DNA of 64,000 bases. Origin: Achromobacter marplatensis. GTDB lineage: Bacteria > Pseudomonadota > Gammaproteobacteria > Burkholderiales > Burkholderiaceae_B. Every line of letters starts with the position of its first letter. The first letter of the stretch is position 1. The notes below the pieces were generated by a model, which had not been told where the DNA came from, did not search any database, and saw only the letters and a program-made list of their open reading frames with translations. The stretch is taken from NCBI RefSeq assembly GCF_002209535.1, contig NZ_NJIG01000009.1:124001-188000 (forward strand). The letters are read 5' to 3'. Both the position numbers and the translations under genes were made by a program. Positions 19,862-28,592 of the stretch are shown here, piece after piece.

Positions 19862-21286
19862 ATGGGTGCCATCGACAAACTTGCGCCGTTCATCGACGCG
19901 CGCAGCGACCGTTACGCCGACCTGAGCGACCGCATCTGGAGCCTGGCCGAACTGCGTTACGCCGAGCACAAATCGGCCGAGCTGCACATCGCGATGCTGG
20001 AGGAGGCGGGCTTTCGCATTACGCGGGACGCCGCCGACATCCCAACCGCGTTCGTGGCCGAAGCGGGCCAGGGCGGCCCCGTCATCGGCATTCTGGGCGA
20101 GTACGACGCGCTGTCCGGCCTGAGCCAGGAAAGCGGCGCATTCGCCTGCCAGCCGTCGCCCGAGACGCCCAACGGCAACGGCCACGGTTGCGGCCATCAC
20201 CTGCTGGGCACGGCCGCGCATTTTGCCGCGGTGGCGGTCAAGGAATTCCTGGAAGCCAACCAGTTGCCGGGCACGATCCGCTTCTACGGCTGTCCGGCCG
20301 AAGAGGGCGGATCGGGCAAGACCTTCATGGCGCGCGCGGGCCTGTTCGACGACGTCGATGCAGCCCTGACCTGGCACCCGGCCTCGCATACGGGGATATT
20401 CCACCAGTCGTCGCTGGCCAATATCCAGGCCTATTTCCGCTTCCGCGGGATTGCCGCGCATGCCGCGAATTCGCCGCATCTGGGCCGCAGCGCGCTGGAC
20501 GCGGTGGAACTGATGAATGTGGGCGTGAACTATCTGCGCGAACACATGGTGCCGGATGCGCGCGTGCATTACGCCGTGACCAATAGCGGCGGCATTTCGC
20601 CGAACGTGGTGCAGGCCCGCGCCGAAGTCCTGTACCTGGTGCGCGCGCCGGTCAATTCGCAAGCGTCCGAGCTGTATGAACGCGTGAAGAACGTGGCGCG
20701 CGGCGCGGCCTTGATGACGGGTTGCGAGCTGGACATCGTGTTCGACAAGGCGTGTTCGAACTACATGCCGAACCGCGTGCTCAACGAGGTGATGTACGCC
20801 AACATGCAGGCGCTGCAAGGGCCGGCCTACACGCCGGGCGAAGAGCAGACTGCACGCCGCATGTGGGATTCCATCACGGAAGACGACATCGACAACGCGG
20901 GCAAGAATCTGGGTGCGGTGCTGCGCAATCCCACACCGCTGTTCTCCGGCGTGGCGCCGTTTGATCCCGCCAAGACCGAGATCACCTACGGTTCCACGGA
21001 CGTCGGCGATGTCAGCTGGGTGGCGCCCACGGCGCAGTGCTGGGGCGCCTGCTACGCCTATGGCACGCCTTTCCATTCCTGGCAGATGGTGGCGCAGGGC
21101 AAGCTGTCCATGGCGCACAAAGGCATGGTGCACGCGGCCAAGATCATTGCGGCTACCGCCGCCGATCTGTACACGCAGCCCGAGGCGCTGGCCCGGGCCA
21201 AGGAAGAACTGCTGGACGCGCGCCGTGGCCAGCCATACGTGTGTCCCATCCCGGCCGAGGTCGTGCCGGCGTTCATGCGGAAGTGA
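19862..21286 (+). CDS. M20-family amidohydrolase, AbgB-like
   Basis: This 474-residue zinc peptidase of the M20D group resembles AbgB, a subunit of p-aminobenzoyl-glutamate hydrolase. Metal-binding motifs GHGCGHHLLGTAAH and FYGCPAEEGGSGKTFM are present. The start at 19862 follows GGAGAAGC; an upstream in-frame ATG at 19811 overlaps the preceding stop and has poor context. No AbgA partner is adjacent, so it may act alone on another N-acyl amino acid. It is probably co-transcribed with the Bug receptor. Confidence 0.83.
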   Translation: MGAIDKLAPFIDARSDRYADLSDRIWSLAELRYAEHKSAELHIAMLEEAGFRITRDAADIPTAFVAEAGQGGPVIGILGEYDALSGLSQESGAFACQPSPETPNGNGHGCGHHLLGTAAHFAAVAVKEFLEANQLPGTIRFYGCPAEEGGSGKTFMARAGLFDDVDAALTWHPASHTGIFHQSSLANIQAYFRFRGIAAHAANSPHLGRSALDAVELMNVGVNYLREHMVPDARVHYAVTNSGGISPNVVQARAEVLYLVRAPVNSQASELYERVKNVARGAALMTGCELDIVFDKACSNYMPNRVLNEVMYANMQALQGPAYTPGEEQTARRMWDSITEDDIDNAGKNLGAVLRNPTPLFSGVAPFDPAKTEITYGSTDVGDVSWVAPTAQCWGACYAYGTPFHSWQMVAQGKLSMAHKGMVHAAKIIAATAADLYTQPEALARAKEELLDARRGQPYVCPIPAEVVPAFMRK

Positions 21287-21311
21287 AAGATGCCCCCTCG
21301 GGGCATCTTTC
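21285..21311 (+). terminator. Terminator after the AbgB-like gene
   Basis: A 12-bp perfect stem, GAAAGATGCCCC against GGGGCATCTTTC, with a 3-nt loop, begins within the stop codon. The 3' arm ends in TTTC, so it may work in both directions. Confidence 0.7.
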
Positions 21312-21331
21312 ATGGGGGTGGCGAAGAACGT

Positions 21332-22006
21332 TCAGGCCGGCAGGGACGGTGCGTATTGCGCGTCCGAGTTGACCTTTTCGTGGAACTCGACCACCCGGCG
21401 CACCACCTTGACGGGATCGTCTTCGATGATGAAGAGGTCCAGGTCGTGTGCGCCGATCATGCCATTGGCCAGCACCTGGCCGCCCAGCCATTCGACCAGG
21501 CCTGACCAATATTCGCTGCCCACCAGGACGATGGGCGCGGGCGGGACCTTGCCCGTCTGGATCAGCGTCAACGCTTCGAAGAGCTCATCCAGGGTGCCGA
21601 AGCCGCCAGGCATCGCCACGTAGGCGAAGCTGTGCATGAAGAACGTGGCCTTGCGCGAAAAGAAATATTCGAACGACAGGCTGATGGTCTGGTATTCGTT
21701 GTTGTGCGCTTCGTGCGGCAGGCTGATGTTCAGCCCGATGCTGGTGCCGCCCGCCTCGAATGCACCTTTGTTGGCTGCCTCCATGATGCCGGGTCCGCCC
21801 CCGGCGATGACCGCGAACCCGGCGCCGGCGAGGGCGGCCGAGATGGCGACGGTGGTTTCATAGTGGGGGGAATTGCGACTGACTCGTGCACTGCCGAAGA
21901 CGCTGACTGCGGGCCCGATGTTTGCGAGCTTGTCTGCCGCCGTCCGTATCTCTGACATAATCAGCGGAATTTGTTTGTTGGCGGGTGTTTCCGCAGTTAT
22001 TGCCAT
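21332..22006 (-). CDS. LOG-family nucleotide phosphoribohydrolase (TIGR00730 type)
   Basis: The Rossmann-fold protein carries both signatures of the LOG/YgdH family: GGGPGIMEAANKGAFEAGG and PGGFGTLDELFE. Family members cleave nucleoside 5'-monophosphates to base plus ribose 5-phosphate; in plants and some bacteria this activates cytokinins. The start is uncertain. An ATG at 22024 would overlap the polA start codon. ATG 22006 has an AAAGG ribosome site with good spacing. Homology seems to begin near MSEIRTAADK, whose ATG is at 21958. I use 22006 (224 residues). It is divergent from polA. Confidence 0.85.
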   Translation of the reverse strand: MAITAETPANKQIPLIMSEIRTAADKLANIGPAVSVFGSARVSRNSPHYETTVAISAALAGAGFAVIAGGGPGIMEAANKGAFEAGGTSIGLNISLPHEAHNNEYQTISLSFEYFFSRKATFFMHSFAYVAMPGGFGTLDELFEALTLIQTGKVPPAPIVLVGSEYWSGLVEWLGGQVLANGMIGAHDLDLFIIEDDPVKVVRRVVEFHEKVNSDAQYAPSLPA

Positions 22007-22022
22007 ATCTGCCTTTGTAACC

Positions 22023-24740
22023 ATGAAAAAAACCTTATTACTGGTCGACGGTTCAAGTTACTTGTACCGCGCTTTCCACGCTATGCCTGATTTGCGCAAT
22101 GCGCAAGGCGAACCTACGGGTGCGCTCTACGGCGTGGTGAACATGTTGCGCAAGCTTGTATCTGACCACAAGGCAGAGTATGCCGCATGTATTTTCGATG
22201 CACGCGGCAAGACCTTCCGGGACGATTTGTATCCCGAGTACAAGTCGCACCGTCCTCCCATGCCGGAGGACCTGGCCGCGCAGATCGAACCCATCCACCG
22301 CGCGGTGCGTGCGCTGGGTTGGCCGGTGCTGGCCATCGAGGGCGTGGAAGCGGACGACGTGATCGGCACGCTGGCCAAGCGCGCGGCCGAGCACGACGTG
22401 CACACCATCGTCTCCACCGGCGACAAGGACCTGGCGCAACTGGTCAACAGCCACGTCACGCTCGTCAACACCATGACCGGCGAAGTGCTGGACGAGCCCG
22501 GCGTGGTCAACAAGTTCGGCGTGCCGCCCGACCGCATCGTCGACTACCTGATGCTGGTGGGCGACACGGTGGACAACGTGCCGGGCGTGACCAAAGTCGG
22601 CCCCAAGACCGCGGTCAAGTGGCTGACGGAGTTCGGTTCCATCGACAAACTGGTCGAAGGCGCCGACGGGATCAAGGGCGTGGCCGGCAGCAACCTGCGC
22701 GAAGCCATTCCGAATTTCCCGTTGACGCGCCAGTTGCTGACGGTGAAGTATGACTGCGACCTGACCGGCCACGTCGAAAGCGTGGACGACCTGACGCCGC
22801 GTGAACGCGACGAGGCCACGCTGACCGAACTGTACGAACGCTACGGTTTTCGCACCTGGCTGCGCGACCTGACGGGCGACGCCGAGCGCGTGCCCACGGG
22901 TGATGCGCGCATTGCGGCGGAGGTGCCCGCGGCGCCCACCGAATTGGACTACCGCATCATCTCCGACTGGGCCGAATTCGACGCCTGGTTCGACAAGTTG
23001 CAGAACGCGTCCCTGGTGGCGCTGGACACTGAAACCACGTCGCTGGACCAGATGCAGGCCAAGCTTGTCGGCTTGTCTCTGGCGGTGGAGCCGGGCGTGG
23101 CCTGCTACATCCCCGTGGCGCATCGCGGCCCCGACGGCGCGACGCAATTGCCCAAGGCCGAGGTGCTGGCGCGCTTGAAGCCTTGGCTTGAAGACGCCTC
23201 GCGCGCCAAGCTGCTGCATCACGCCAAGTACGACGCGCATGTGTTCGCCAACGAAGGCATCAAGCTGGCAGGCATCGCCGAAGACACGATGCTCGAAGCG
23301 TATGTGCTGGAGTCCCATCGTGGCGTGGGCTTGAACGACCTGGCCCAGCGCTATCTGGGCCGCAGCGGCGTGTCTTACGAGGACCTCTGCGGCAAGGGCG
23401 CCAAGCAGATCGGCTTTGATGAAGTGGCCGTCGACAAGGCCGGCCACTACGCCGCCGAAGACGCGGATTTCACCTTGCAGCTGCATCAGGTGCTGCGCCC
23501 GATGGTGGCGGCCGACGAAGGGCTGAACCGCGTTTATCAGCTTGAGATCCAGGTGTCGGCGGTGCTGACCACGATCGAGCGCAACGGCGTGAAGGTGGAT
23601 GCCGCCGAGCTTGGCCGCCAAAGCCACAAGCTGGGCCAGGAAATGCTGCGGCTGGAGCAAAAGGCCTATGAACTGGCCGGCCAGCCTTTCAACCTGAATT
23701 CCCCCAAGCAGTTGGGCGAGATCCTGTTCGACCGCATGCAGCTGCCGGTGGTGCGCAAGACCGCGGGCGGCGCGCCGTCCACGGACGAAGACGTGCTGAC
23801 CAAGCTGGCGCAGGACTATCCGCTGCCGCAAGTGCTGCTGGAATACCGCGGCCTGTCCAAGCTGAAGTCGACCTATACCGACAAGCTGCCCCGCATGATC
23901 AACCCGGACACGGGGCGCGTGCATACGCGCTACGCGCAGGCCGCGGTGATCACGGGCCGCCTGGCGTCGTCCGATCCCAACCTGCAGAACATCCCGGTGC
24001 GCACCGAGGCCGGCCGCCGCGTGCGCGAAGCCTTCATTGCCGAGCAGGGCCTGCTGCTGTCGGCCGACTATTCGCAGATCGAGCTGCGCATCATGGCGCA
24101 CGTCTCCGATGACGCCAACCTGCAGCGCGCCTTCGCCGCAGGCGAGGACATTCACCGCGCCACGGCGTCGGAAGTGTTTGGCGTGCCGCTGGCGGACGTG
24201 TCAAGCGAGCAGCGCCGCGCAGCCAAGGCCATCAACTTCGGCCTGATCTACGGCATGGGCGTGTTCGGCCTGGCGTCCAACCTGGGCATCACGCGCGATG
24301 CGGCGCAGGCGTATATCGACCGCTATTTCGCCCGCTATCCCGGCGTGGCGATGTACATGGAAAATACCCGCCGGCTGGCGCGCGAGCAAGGCTACGTGGA
24401 AACCGTGTTCGGGCGCCGCCTGCAACTGCCGGAAATCCGCGGAGCCTCGGGTCCGCGCCGGCAGGGGGCGGAACGGGCGGCCATCAATGCGCCCATGCAG
24501 GGCACCGCCGCCGACCTGATCAAGATGGCCATGGTGGCCGTGCAGGACTGGCTGGAAGCCGAAAAGCTGCAAACCCGCATGATCATGCAGGTACACGATG
24601 AACTGGTGCTGGAAGCGCCGGACGCCGAGATCGAGCTGGTCAAGGAAGCGCTGCCGCGCCTGATGTGCAGCGTGGCCGAACTGCGCGTGCCGCTGGTTGC
24701 CGAGGTGGGCATGGGCAAGAACTGGGAACAGGCGCACTAA
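22023..24740 (+). CDS. polA: DNA polymerase I
   Basis: Pol I removes Okazaki primers and fills repair gaps. The 905-residue protein has the 5'-3' exonuclease domain (about 1-290), an intact 3'-5' proofreading domain with the DxE motif (ALDTETTSLDQ) and a family A polymerase domain with YSQIELRIMAH, KAINFGLIYGMG and QVHDELVLE. I start it at ATG 22023 (MKKTLLLVDGSSYLYRAF). Upstream in-frame codons lie inside the divergent LOG gene. It is followed by a strong hairpin. Confidence 0.97.
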   Translation: MKKTLLLVDGSSYLYRAFHAMPDLRNAQGEPTGALYGVVNMLRKLVSDHKAEYAACIFDARGKTFRDDLYPEYKSHRPPMPEDLAAQIEPIHRAVRALGWPVLAIEGVEADDVIGTLAKRAAEHDVHTIVSTGDKDLAQLVNSHVTLVNTMTGEVLDEPGVVNKFGVPPDRIVDYLMLVGDTVDNVPGVTKVGPKTAVKWLTEFGSIDKLVEGADGIKGVAGSNLREAIPNFPLTRQLLTVKYDCDLTGHVESVDDLTPRERDEATLTELYERYGFRTWLRDLTGDAERVPTGDARIAAEVPAAPTELDYRIISDWAEFDAWFDKLQNASLVALDTETTSLDQMQAKLVGLSLAVEPGVACYIPVAHRGPDGATQLPKAEVLARLKPWLEDASRAKLLHHAKYDAHVFANEGIKLAGIAEDTMLEAYVLESHRGVGLNDLAQRYLGRSGVSYEDLCGKGAKQIGFDEVAVDKAGHYAAEDADFTLQLHQVLRPMVAADEGLNRVYQLEIQVSAVLTTIERNGVKVDAAELGRQSHKLGQEMLRLEQKAYELAGQPFNLNSPKQLGEILFDRMQLPVVRKTAGGAPSTDEDVLTKLAQDYPLPQVLLEYRGLSKLKSTYTDKLPRMINPDTGRVHTRYAQAAVITGRLASSDPNLQNIPVRTEAGRRVREAFIAEQGLLLSADYSQIELRIMAHVSDDANLQRAFAAGEDIHRATASEVFGVPLADVSSEQRRAAKAINFGLIYGMGVFGLASNLGITRDAAQAYIDRYFARYPGVAMYMENTRRLAREQGYVETVFGRRLQLPEIRGASGPRRQGAERAAINAPMQGTAADLIKMAMVAVQDWLEAEKLQTRMIMQVHDELVLEAPDAEIELVKEALPRLMCSVAELRVPLVAEVGMGKNWEQAH

Positions 24741-24768
24741 GCCCGCGTCTGGTCGCCCGCAGGACCGG

Positions 24769-24790
24769 TGGGCCGCCTTCGGGCGGCCCA
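24769..24790 (+). terminator. Terminator after polA
   Basis: The stem TGGGCCGCC / GGCGGCCCA with a TTCG-type loop is followed by TTTCCGATTTT. The T tract is interrupted, so strength is moderate. Confidence 0.65.
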
Positions 24791-24807
24791 TTTCCGATTT
24801 TGGGATT

Positions 24808-24825
24808 GCAACAATATAATGTTGC
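24808..24825. promoter_or_regulatory. Operator overlapping the -10 box of the ZIP gene
   Basis: The inverted repeat GCAACA-ATATAA-TGTTGC covers a consensus TATAAT at 24815-24820. A repressor bound here would block RNA polymerase. A Fur/Zur-superfamily metalloregulator is the likely ligand given the metal transporter, but the arms differ from the Zur-like box at 321-339. Confidence 0.5.
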
Positions 24826-24854
24826 GCTTCCCCCGCCTATATTGCGTCCCCCAA

Positions 24855-25691
24855 ATGTTGCTGCTCTGGGTCCTGCTTGCCACCGTCACCGGTGGCCTTA
24901 TCGCCGTCCTTGTCGCCAGCTGGCTGGCCTACAAGGTGTTTGCCCAATACCTGCATCACATGGTCAGCCTGTCGGTGGGCGTGCTGCTGTCGGTGGCGCT
25001 GTTGCACTTGCTGCCCGAAGCTTTTGAGGGGGCGGTGGGCGACGCCCATGCGCTGTTCGGCTTGATGCTGGCGTCGTTGATCGGCTTCTTCGTGCTGGAG
25101 AAGATCGCCTTGCTGCGCCACAGCCATCACCACGAGGGCGACGGCCACCATCACCACAAGGGCCACGACCACCATGAAGCGGGGCGTGGCGGGGTGCTGA
25201 TCCTGATCGGCAGTTCGCTGCATAACCTGTGCGACGGCGTGCTGGTGGCGGCCGCGTTCCTGACCGATCCGCTGCTGGGCGTGCTGACGGCCGCCTCGAT
25301 CATCGTGCACGAAGTGCCGCATAAGCTGAGCGACTTCGTCGTGCTGCTCAATGCGGGGCTGGCGCGCCGCCGTGCCTTTTCGCTGATCCTGTTCACCAGC
25401 TTGTGTTCAGCCGTGGGCGGCATAATAGGGTACTTCGTGCTTCAGCAGGCACAGGGCTGGGTGCCCTATGTGCTGGTGATCGCCGCCAGCAGCTTCCTTT
25501 ACATCTCGGTGGCCGACCTTATGCCGCAGATGCACGAACGGGTGTCCCTTTCGGACGCCGTCCCGCAATTGCTGCTGGTGGGCGTGGGCGTGGCGCTGAT
25601 CTATAGCGTGACGACGCTGATGCACGGGCATGAGCATGGAACCGACGCCGCTCGCGGCGCGCCCCATGCGGAGCATTCCCACCCGCACTAG
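24855..25691 (+). CDS. ZIP-family divalent metal transporter
   Basis: This 278-residue inner-membrane protein has about eight membrane segments. Its histidine-rich loop (HSHHHEGDGHHHHKGHDHH, residues about 89-107) and the metal-site motif HNLCDGVLVAAAF followed by HEVPHKLSDF identify a ZIP importer. A short His-rich C-terminus (HSHPH) is also present. I place the start at ATG 24855, because the longer frame from ATG 24819 would begin inside the TATAAT -10 box. No Shine-Dalgarno sequence is obvious. Zinc import is likely; iron or manganese is possible. Confidence 0.85.
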   Translation: MLLLWVLLATVTGGLIAVLVASWLAYKVFAQYLHHMVSLSVGVLLSVALLHLLPEAFEGAVGDAHALFGLMLASLIGFFVLEKIALLRHSHHHEGDGHHHHKGHDHHEAGRGGVLILIGSSLHNLCDGVLVAAAFLTDPLLGVLTAASIIVHEVPHKLSDFVVLLNAGLARRRAFSLILFTSLCSAVGGIIGYFVLQQAQGWVPYVLVIAASSFLYISVADLMPQMHERVSLSDAVPQLLLVGVGVALIYSVTTLMHGHEHGTDAARGAPHAEHSHPH

Positions 25692-25747
25692 GGACGCGCA
25701 CGGAAACGGGAGGCCCGGTGTCGTTGATCCCTACACAGGAGTACTCC

Positions 25748-26536
25748 ATGAGTTTTTCCGCCGCCGCCGGCAACGTCGCTCCCACCGTCATCCATACGGA
25801 CACCCAGGGCCTGGTCTACGGGGATTTCCAACTACCCGTGGCCGATGGCTCCATCGCCGCCTATTACGCCGCGCCTGAAGGCCGCCGCGACCTGCCCATC
25901 GTGCTGGTCGTGCAAGAGATCTTCGGCGTGCACGAGCACATCAAGGACATTTGCCGCCGGGTCGCCAAGGCCGGCTACCTGGCGGTGGCCGCCAACCTCT
26001 ACGAACGTCAGGGCGATGCCTCGGTCTATACCGACATCCCCAAGCTCATCGCCGAACTGGTCAGCAAGGTGCCTGACGAGCAGGTGTTCGCCGACCTGGA
26101 CGCCAGCGTGGCCTGGGCCGCGCAGCACGGCGGCGACGCCCGCCGCGTGGCGGTGACGGGCTTTTGCTGGGGCGGGCGCCTGACGTGGATGTACGCGGCG
26201 CACAACCCCAACGTACGCGCCGCCGTCGCCTGGTACGGCAAGCTCAGCGTCGGCCACGGCCCGCTGATCAAGCGCTTCGCCTATGACGTGGTCAACGAGC
26301 TGCATGGCCCGGTGCTGGGGCTGTACGGCGCCAAGGACGCCAGCATCCCGGTGGCAGACATCGAGACCATGAAGACCAAGCTGGCCAACGGCAACGCCGC
26401 CGCCAAGCAGTCGGAATTCGTGGTGTACCCGGACGCCGACCACGCCTTCATGGCCGACTACCGCGCCAGCTACAAGCCCGACGCCGCGAAAGACGGCTGG
26501 AAGCGGATGGTGGAGTGGTTCCAGCGGTACCTGTAG
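25748..26536 (+). CDS. Dienelactone hydrolase family protein
   Basis: This 262-residue alpha/beta hydrolase has the dienelactone-hydrolase catalytic set: glutamate in VVQEIFGV, cysteine nucleophile in GFCWGGR, aspartate in YGAKDASIP and histidine in DADHAFMADY. The start at 25748 has AGGAG six bases upstream. The stretch 25692-25747 shows no other signal. No aromatic ring-cleavage genes are nearby, so the substrate may not be a dienelactone. Confidence 0.88.
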   Translation: MSFSAAAGNVAPTVIHTDTQGLVYGDFQLPVADGSIAAYYAAPEGRRDLPIVLVVQEIFGVHEHIKDICRRVAKAGYLAVAANLYERQGDASVYTDIPKLIAELVSKVPDEQVFADLDASVAWAAQHGGDARRVAVTGFCWGGRLTWMYAAHNPNVRAAVAWYGKLSVGHGPLIKRFAYDVVNELHGPVLGLYGAKDASIPVADIETMKTKLANGNAAAKQSEFVVYPDADHAFMADYRASYKPDAAKDGWKRMVEWFQRYL

Positions 26537-26546
26537 GAGGGCGACG

Positions 26547-26723
26547 GTAGGATGGGTGGAGCGCGGGGCGGCGGCGGCAAAAGCTCAGCCGCCAAGCGCG
26601 CAACCCATCAAGCAGCGGATGCGCTGGCGCCGACGTGGCGAAGAATTCACCGCCGCTTGATGGGTTTCGCGCGCTGGATATTCGGGTTCTTGCTTAAGAA
26701 CTCCCGCGCTCCACCCATCCTAC
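26547..26723. repeat. 177-bp MITE-like inverted-repeat element
   Basis: Perfect 21-bp terminal inverted repeats (26547-26567 starting GTAGGATGGGTGGAGC, and 26703-26723) enclose a second nested pair, AACCCATCAAGC at 26602-26613 and its complement at 26655-26666. The element sits between two convergent genes and carries no ORF. It could fold into a long cruciform or RNA hairpin. GTAGGRTGGGT-type repeats occur in other betaproteobacteria to my knowledge. No target duplication is seen. Confidence 0.8.
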
Positions 26724-26755
26724 GGCCTTCCGTCAGGCGTGCCGCTGCCTCGCCA

Positions 26756-28417
26756 TTAGTTCCCGGCTTCCCTCAGGCGGCTGGGAAGCAGTTCGCCGTG
26801 GCGGGCCAGCAGGGGATAGGCCGCGGCACCCACCAGGTGGGAGTTGATCCCCTTCATGTCGCGCAGGATGTCCAGATACAGCGCGCCGACTTCGGCGGCA
26901 TCCACCTGGCCAGCCTTGATCTTTTGCAGGTGCGTGTCCGACGCCTGGGTTTCGATCGTGCGGAAGCGGGCTTTTTCACCGGCCAGCGCGCGGGCCTGGC
27001 GCAGGTCGTCGTTGACGAAGAGCGCGGCGGCCTGGCGTTCATTGGCGATCAGCTGGCCCAGGGTGTCGTCCAGGCTGGCGCGCTGCTCGGGCGAGAAAGT
27101 CCAGCCCTGCTTGCGCAACTTGGCCACGTGGCTGAGCAGGCCGTGGTGGGCGATGTCGCCCGCGTGGCCGATATTGCTGGTGAAGGCCAGGATGTCGTCC
27201 ATGCGCTGCACGTCGTCGCGGGTCATGTTTTCCTGGTCCAGCGTGGCCAGATACGTCGTGATGGCGTTTTCCAGCTTGTCCAGCGCGGCGTCCAACTGGC
27301 GCGCCTGCACCATGCGGTGACGGTTGTCGCGCTTGAAGCCGGCGCGGGCATAAAGCAGCAGCGTCTGCACCATGTCGGCCATGCGCAGGGCCTCGCGGGC
27401 CGCATTGCCCAGCGCCACGGCCGGCACGTCGTGCGCCCATTCATCAAGATATTGGGGACGGGATGGGTCGTTCGGGTCCGCCCGCTTGGGCAGCCAGCGA
27501 GTCAGCAGCGCAGCGTATGGGGTCAAGAGCGGCAGGAACACCAGGGCGATCACCGCGTTGAACAGCGTGTGGAAGTTGGCGACGGCGCGGGCTGGGTCGC
27601 TGGCCATTTCGCTCATCAGCGGCTGCAGCACCGGCAGCAGCAGCAGGCCGGCCAGCACGCCCAGCACTCGGGTCAGCAGGTTGCCCAGCGGCAGGCGGCG
27701 GGCGGCGGGGTCGTCGCCCGTCACGCCTTCGATCATCGGATTGATGGCGGTGCCCAGGTTGGCGCCCAGCACCAGCGCAAAGGCCACGTGGGGGGCGACC
27801 ATGTGGTGGCTGGCAAGCGACATCACCAGCACGACTACGGCCACGCTGGAGTGCGCGGCCCAGGTGAAGGCGGCCGACAGCAGCACCGCAGCGACCGGCT
27901 GGGTGGCCAGGGCGTCCAGGATCATGCCCAGCATGGGGGCGGTCTGGAAGGGCTCGAACAGTTCAACCAGCTGATGCAGCGACAGCAGCAGCAGCCCCAG
28001 GCCGATGAACACCCGGCCCAGGTCGCGGGTGCGGCCGGGCGGATAGCGGCGGAACATCCACACGCCCGCCAGGATCAGGATCGGGGCGAGCGAGGTCAGG
28101 TCGAAGGACAGCAGCTGGACGATCAGCGTGGTGCCGACGTTGGCCCCCAGCATGGCGGCCAGGGCCGGCACCAGGCCGACGACCCCGCCGGCGGCAAAAC
28201 CGGTGATCATCAGGCCGGTGGCGGTGCTGCTCTGCAGGGCGGCCGTGATGCCCAGGCCGGCGGCGAAGGCGCGCAAGCGGGTGCCCAGCGCCTTGCCCAG
28301 CGCCGCGCCCAAGGCGGCCCCGAAGGCGCGCTGGACGCCGGTTTGGACCATGTGCACGCCCCATAGAAGCAGTGCGACATATCCGGCGAAGTCAAGCAGG
28401 GTAATAAGTCCAGACAT
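26756..28417 (-). CDS. Na/Pi cotransporter family protein with PhoU-like domain
   Basis: This 553-residue protein has two inverted membrane repeats with the signature QSSTATG (about residues 60-66) and a second TWAAHSSVAVVV. GANVGTT and GANLGTA loops mark the NptA/YjbB family. The C-terminal part (about 340-553) is helical and PhoU-like. The family moves phosphate with sodium across the inner membrane, mostly export in YjbB. It ends 32 bp from the MITE-like element. Confidence 0.9.
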   Translation of the reverse strand: MSGLITLLDFAGYVALLLWGVHMVQTGVQRAFGAALGAALGKALGTRLRAFAAGLGITAALQSSTATGLMITGFAAGGVVGLVPALAAMLGANVGTTLIVQLLSFDLTSLAPILILAGVWMFRRYPPGRTRDLGRVFIGLGLLLLSLHQLVELFEPFQTAPMLGMILDALATQPVAAVLLSAAFTWAAHSSVAVVVLVMSLASHHMVAPHVAFALVLGANLGTAINPMIEGVTGDDPAARRLPLGNLLTRVLGVLAGLLLLPVLQPLMSEMASDPARAVANFHTLFNAVIALVFLPLLTPYAALLTRWLPKRADPNDPSRPQYLDEWAHDVPAVALGNAAREALRMADMVQTLLLYARAGFKRDNRHRMVQARQLDAALDKLENAITTYLATLDQENMTRDDVQRMDDILAFTSNIGHAGDIAHHGLLSHVAKLRKQGWTFSPEQRASLDDTLGQLIANERQAAALFVNDDLRQARALAGEKARFRTIETQASDTHLQKIKAGQVDAAEVGALYLDILRDMKGINSHLVGAAAYPLLARHGELLPSRLREAGN

Positions 28418-28592
28418 CCAGGGGTGTTCCCGTTCTTTTTATGACAAGAAATAATTCTGTAATGATCGCATGCCTGACCGGACGGGGAAACCCGTAGCCG
28501 TGATACAGCATACGCCCGGCGGGGCTTTGCTGCGCGCGGCTGTGGCTACGCGTATCATTGCCTGACTATTCTTTGATGTACTGGAGTTTCGC

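Noticed and set aside
24819..24854. ATG 24819 as start of the ZIP gene
   Set aside because: It overlaps the consensus -10 box and palindrome, so transcripts from this promoter would not contain it.
26552..28366. Long plus-strand open frame opposite the Na/Pi cotransporter
   Set aside because: It is composed of Q-, H- and R-rich low-complexity sequence typical of antisense frames and passes through the inverted-repeat element.
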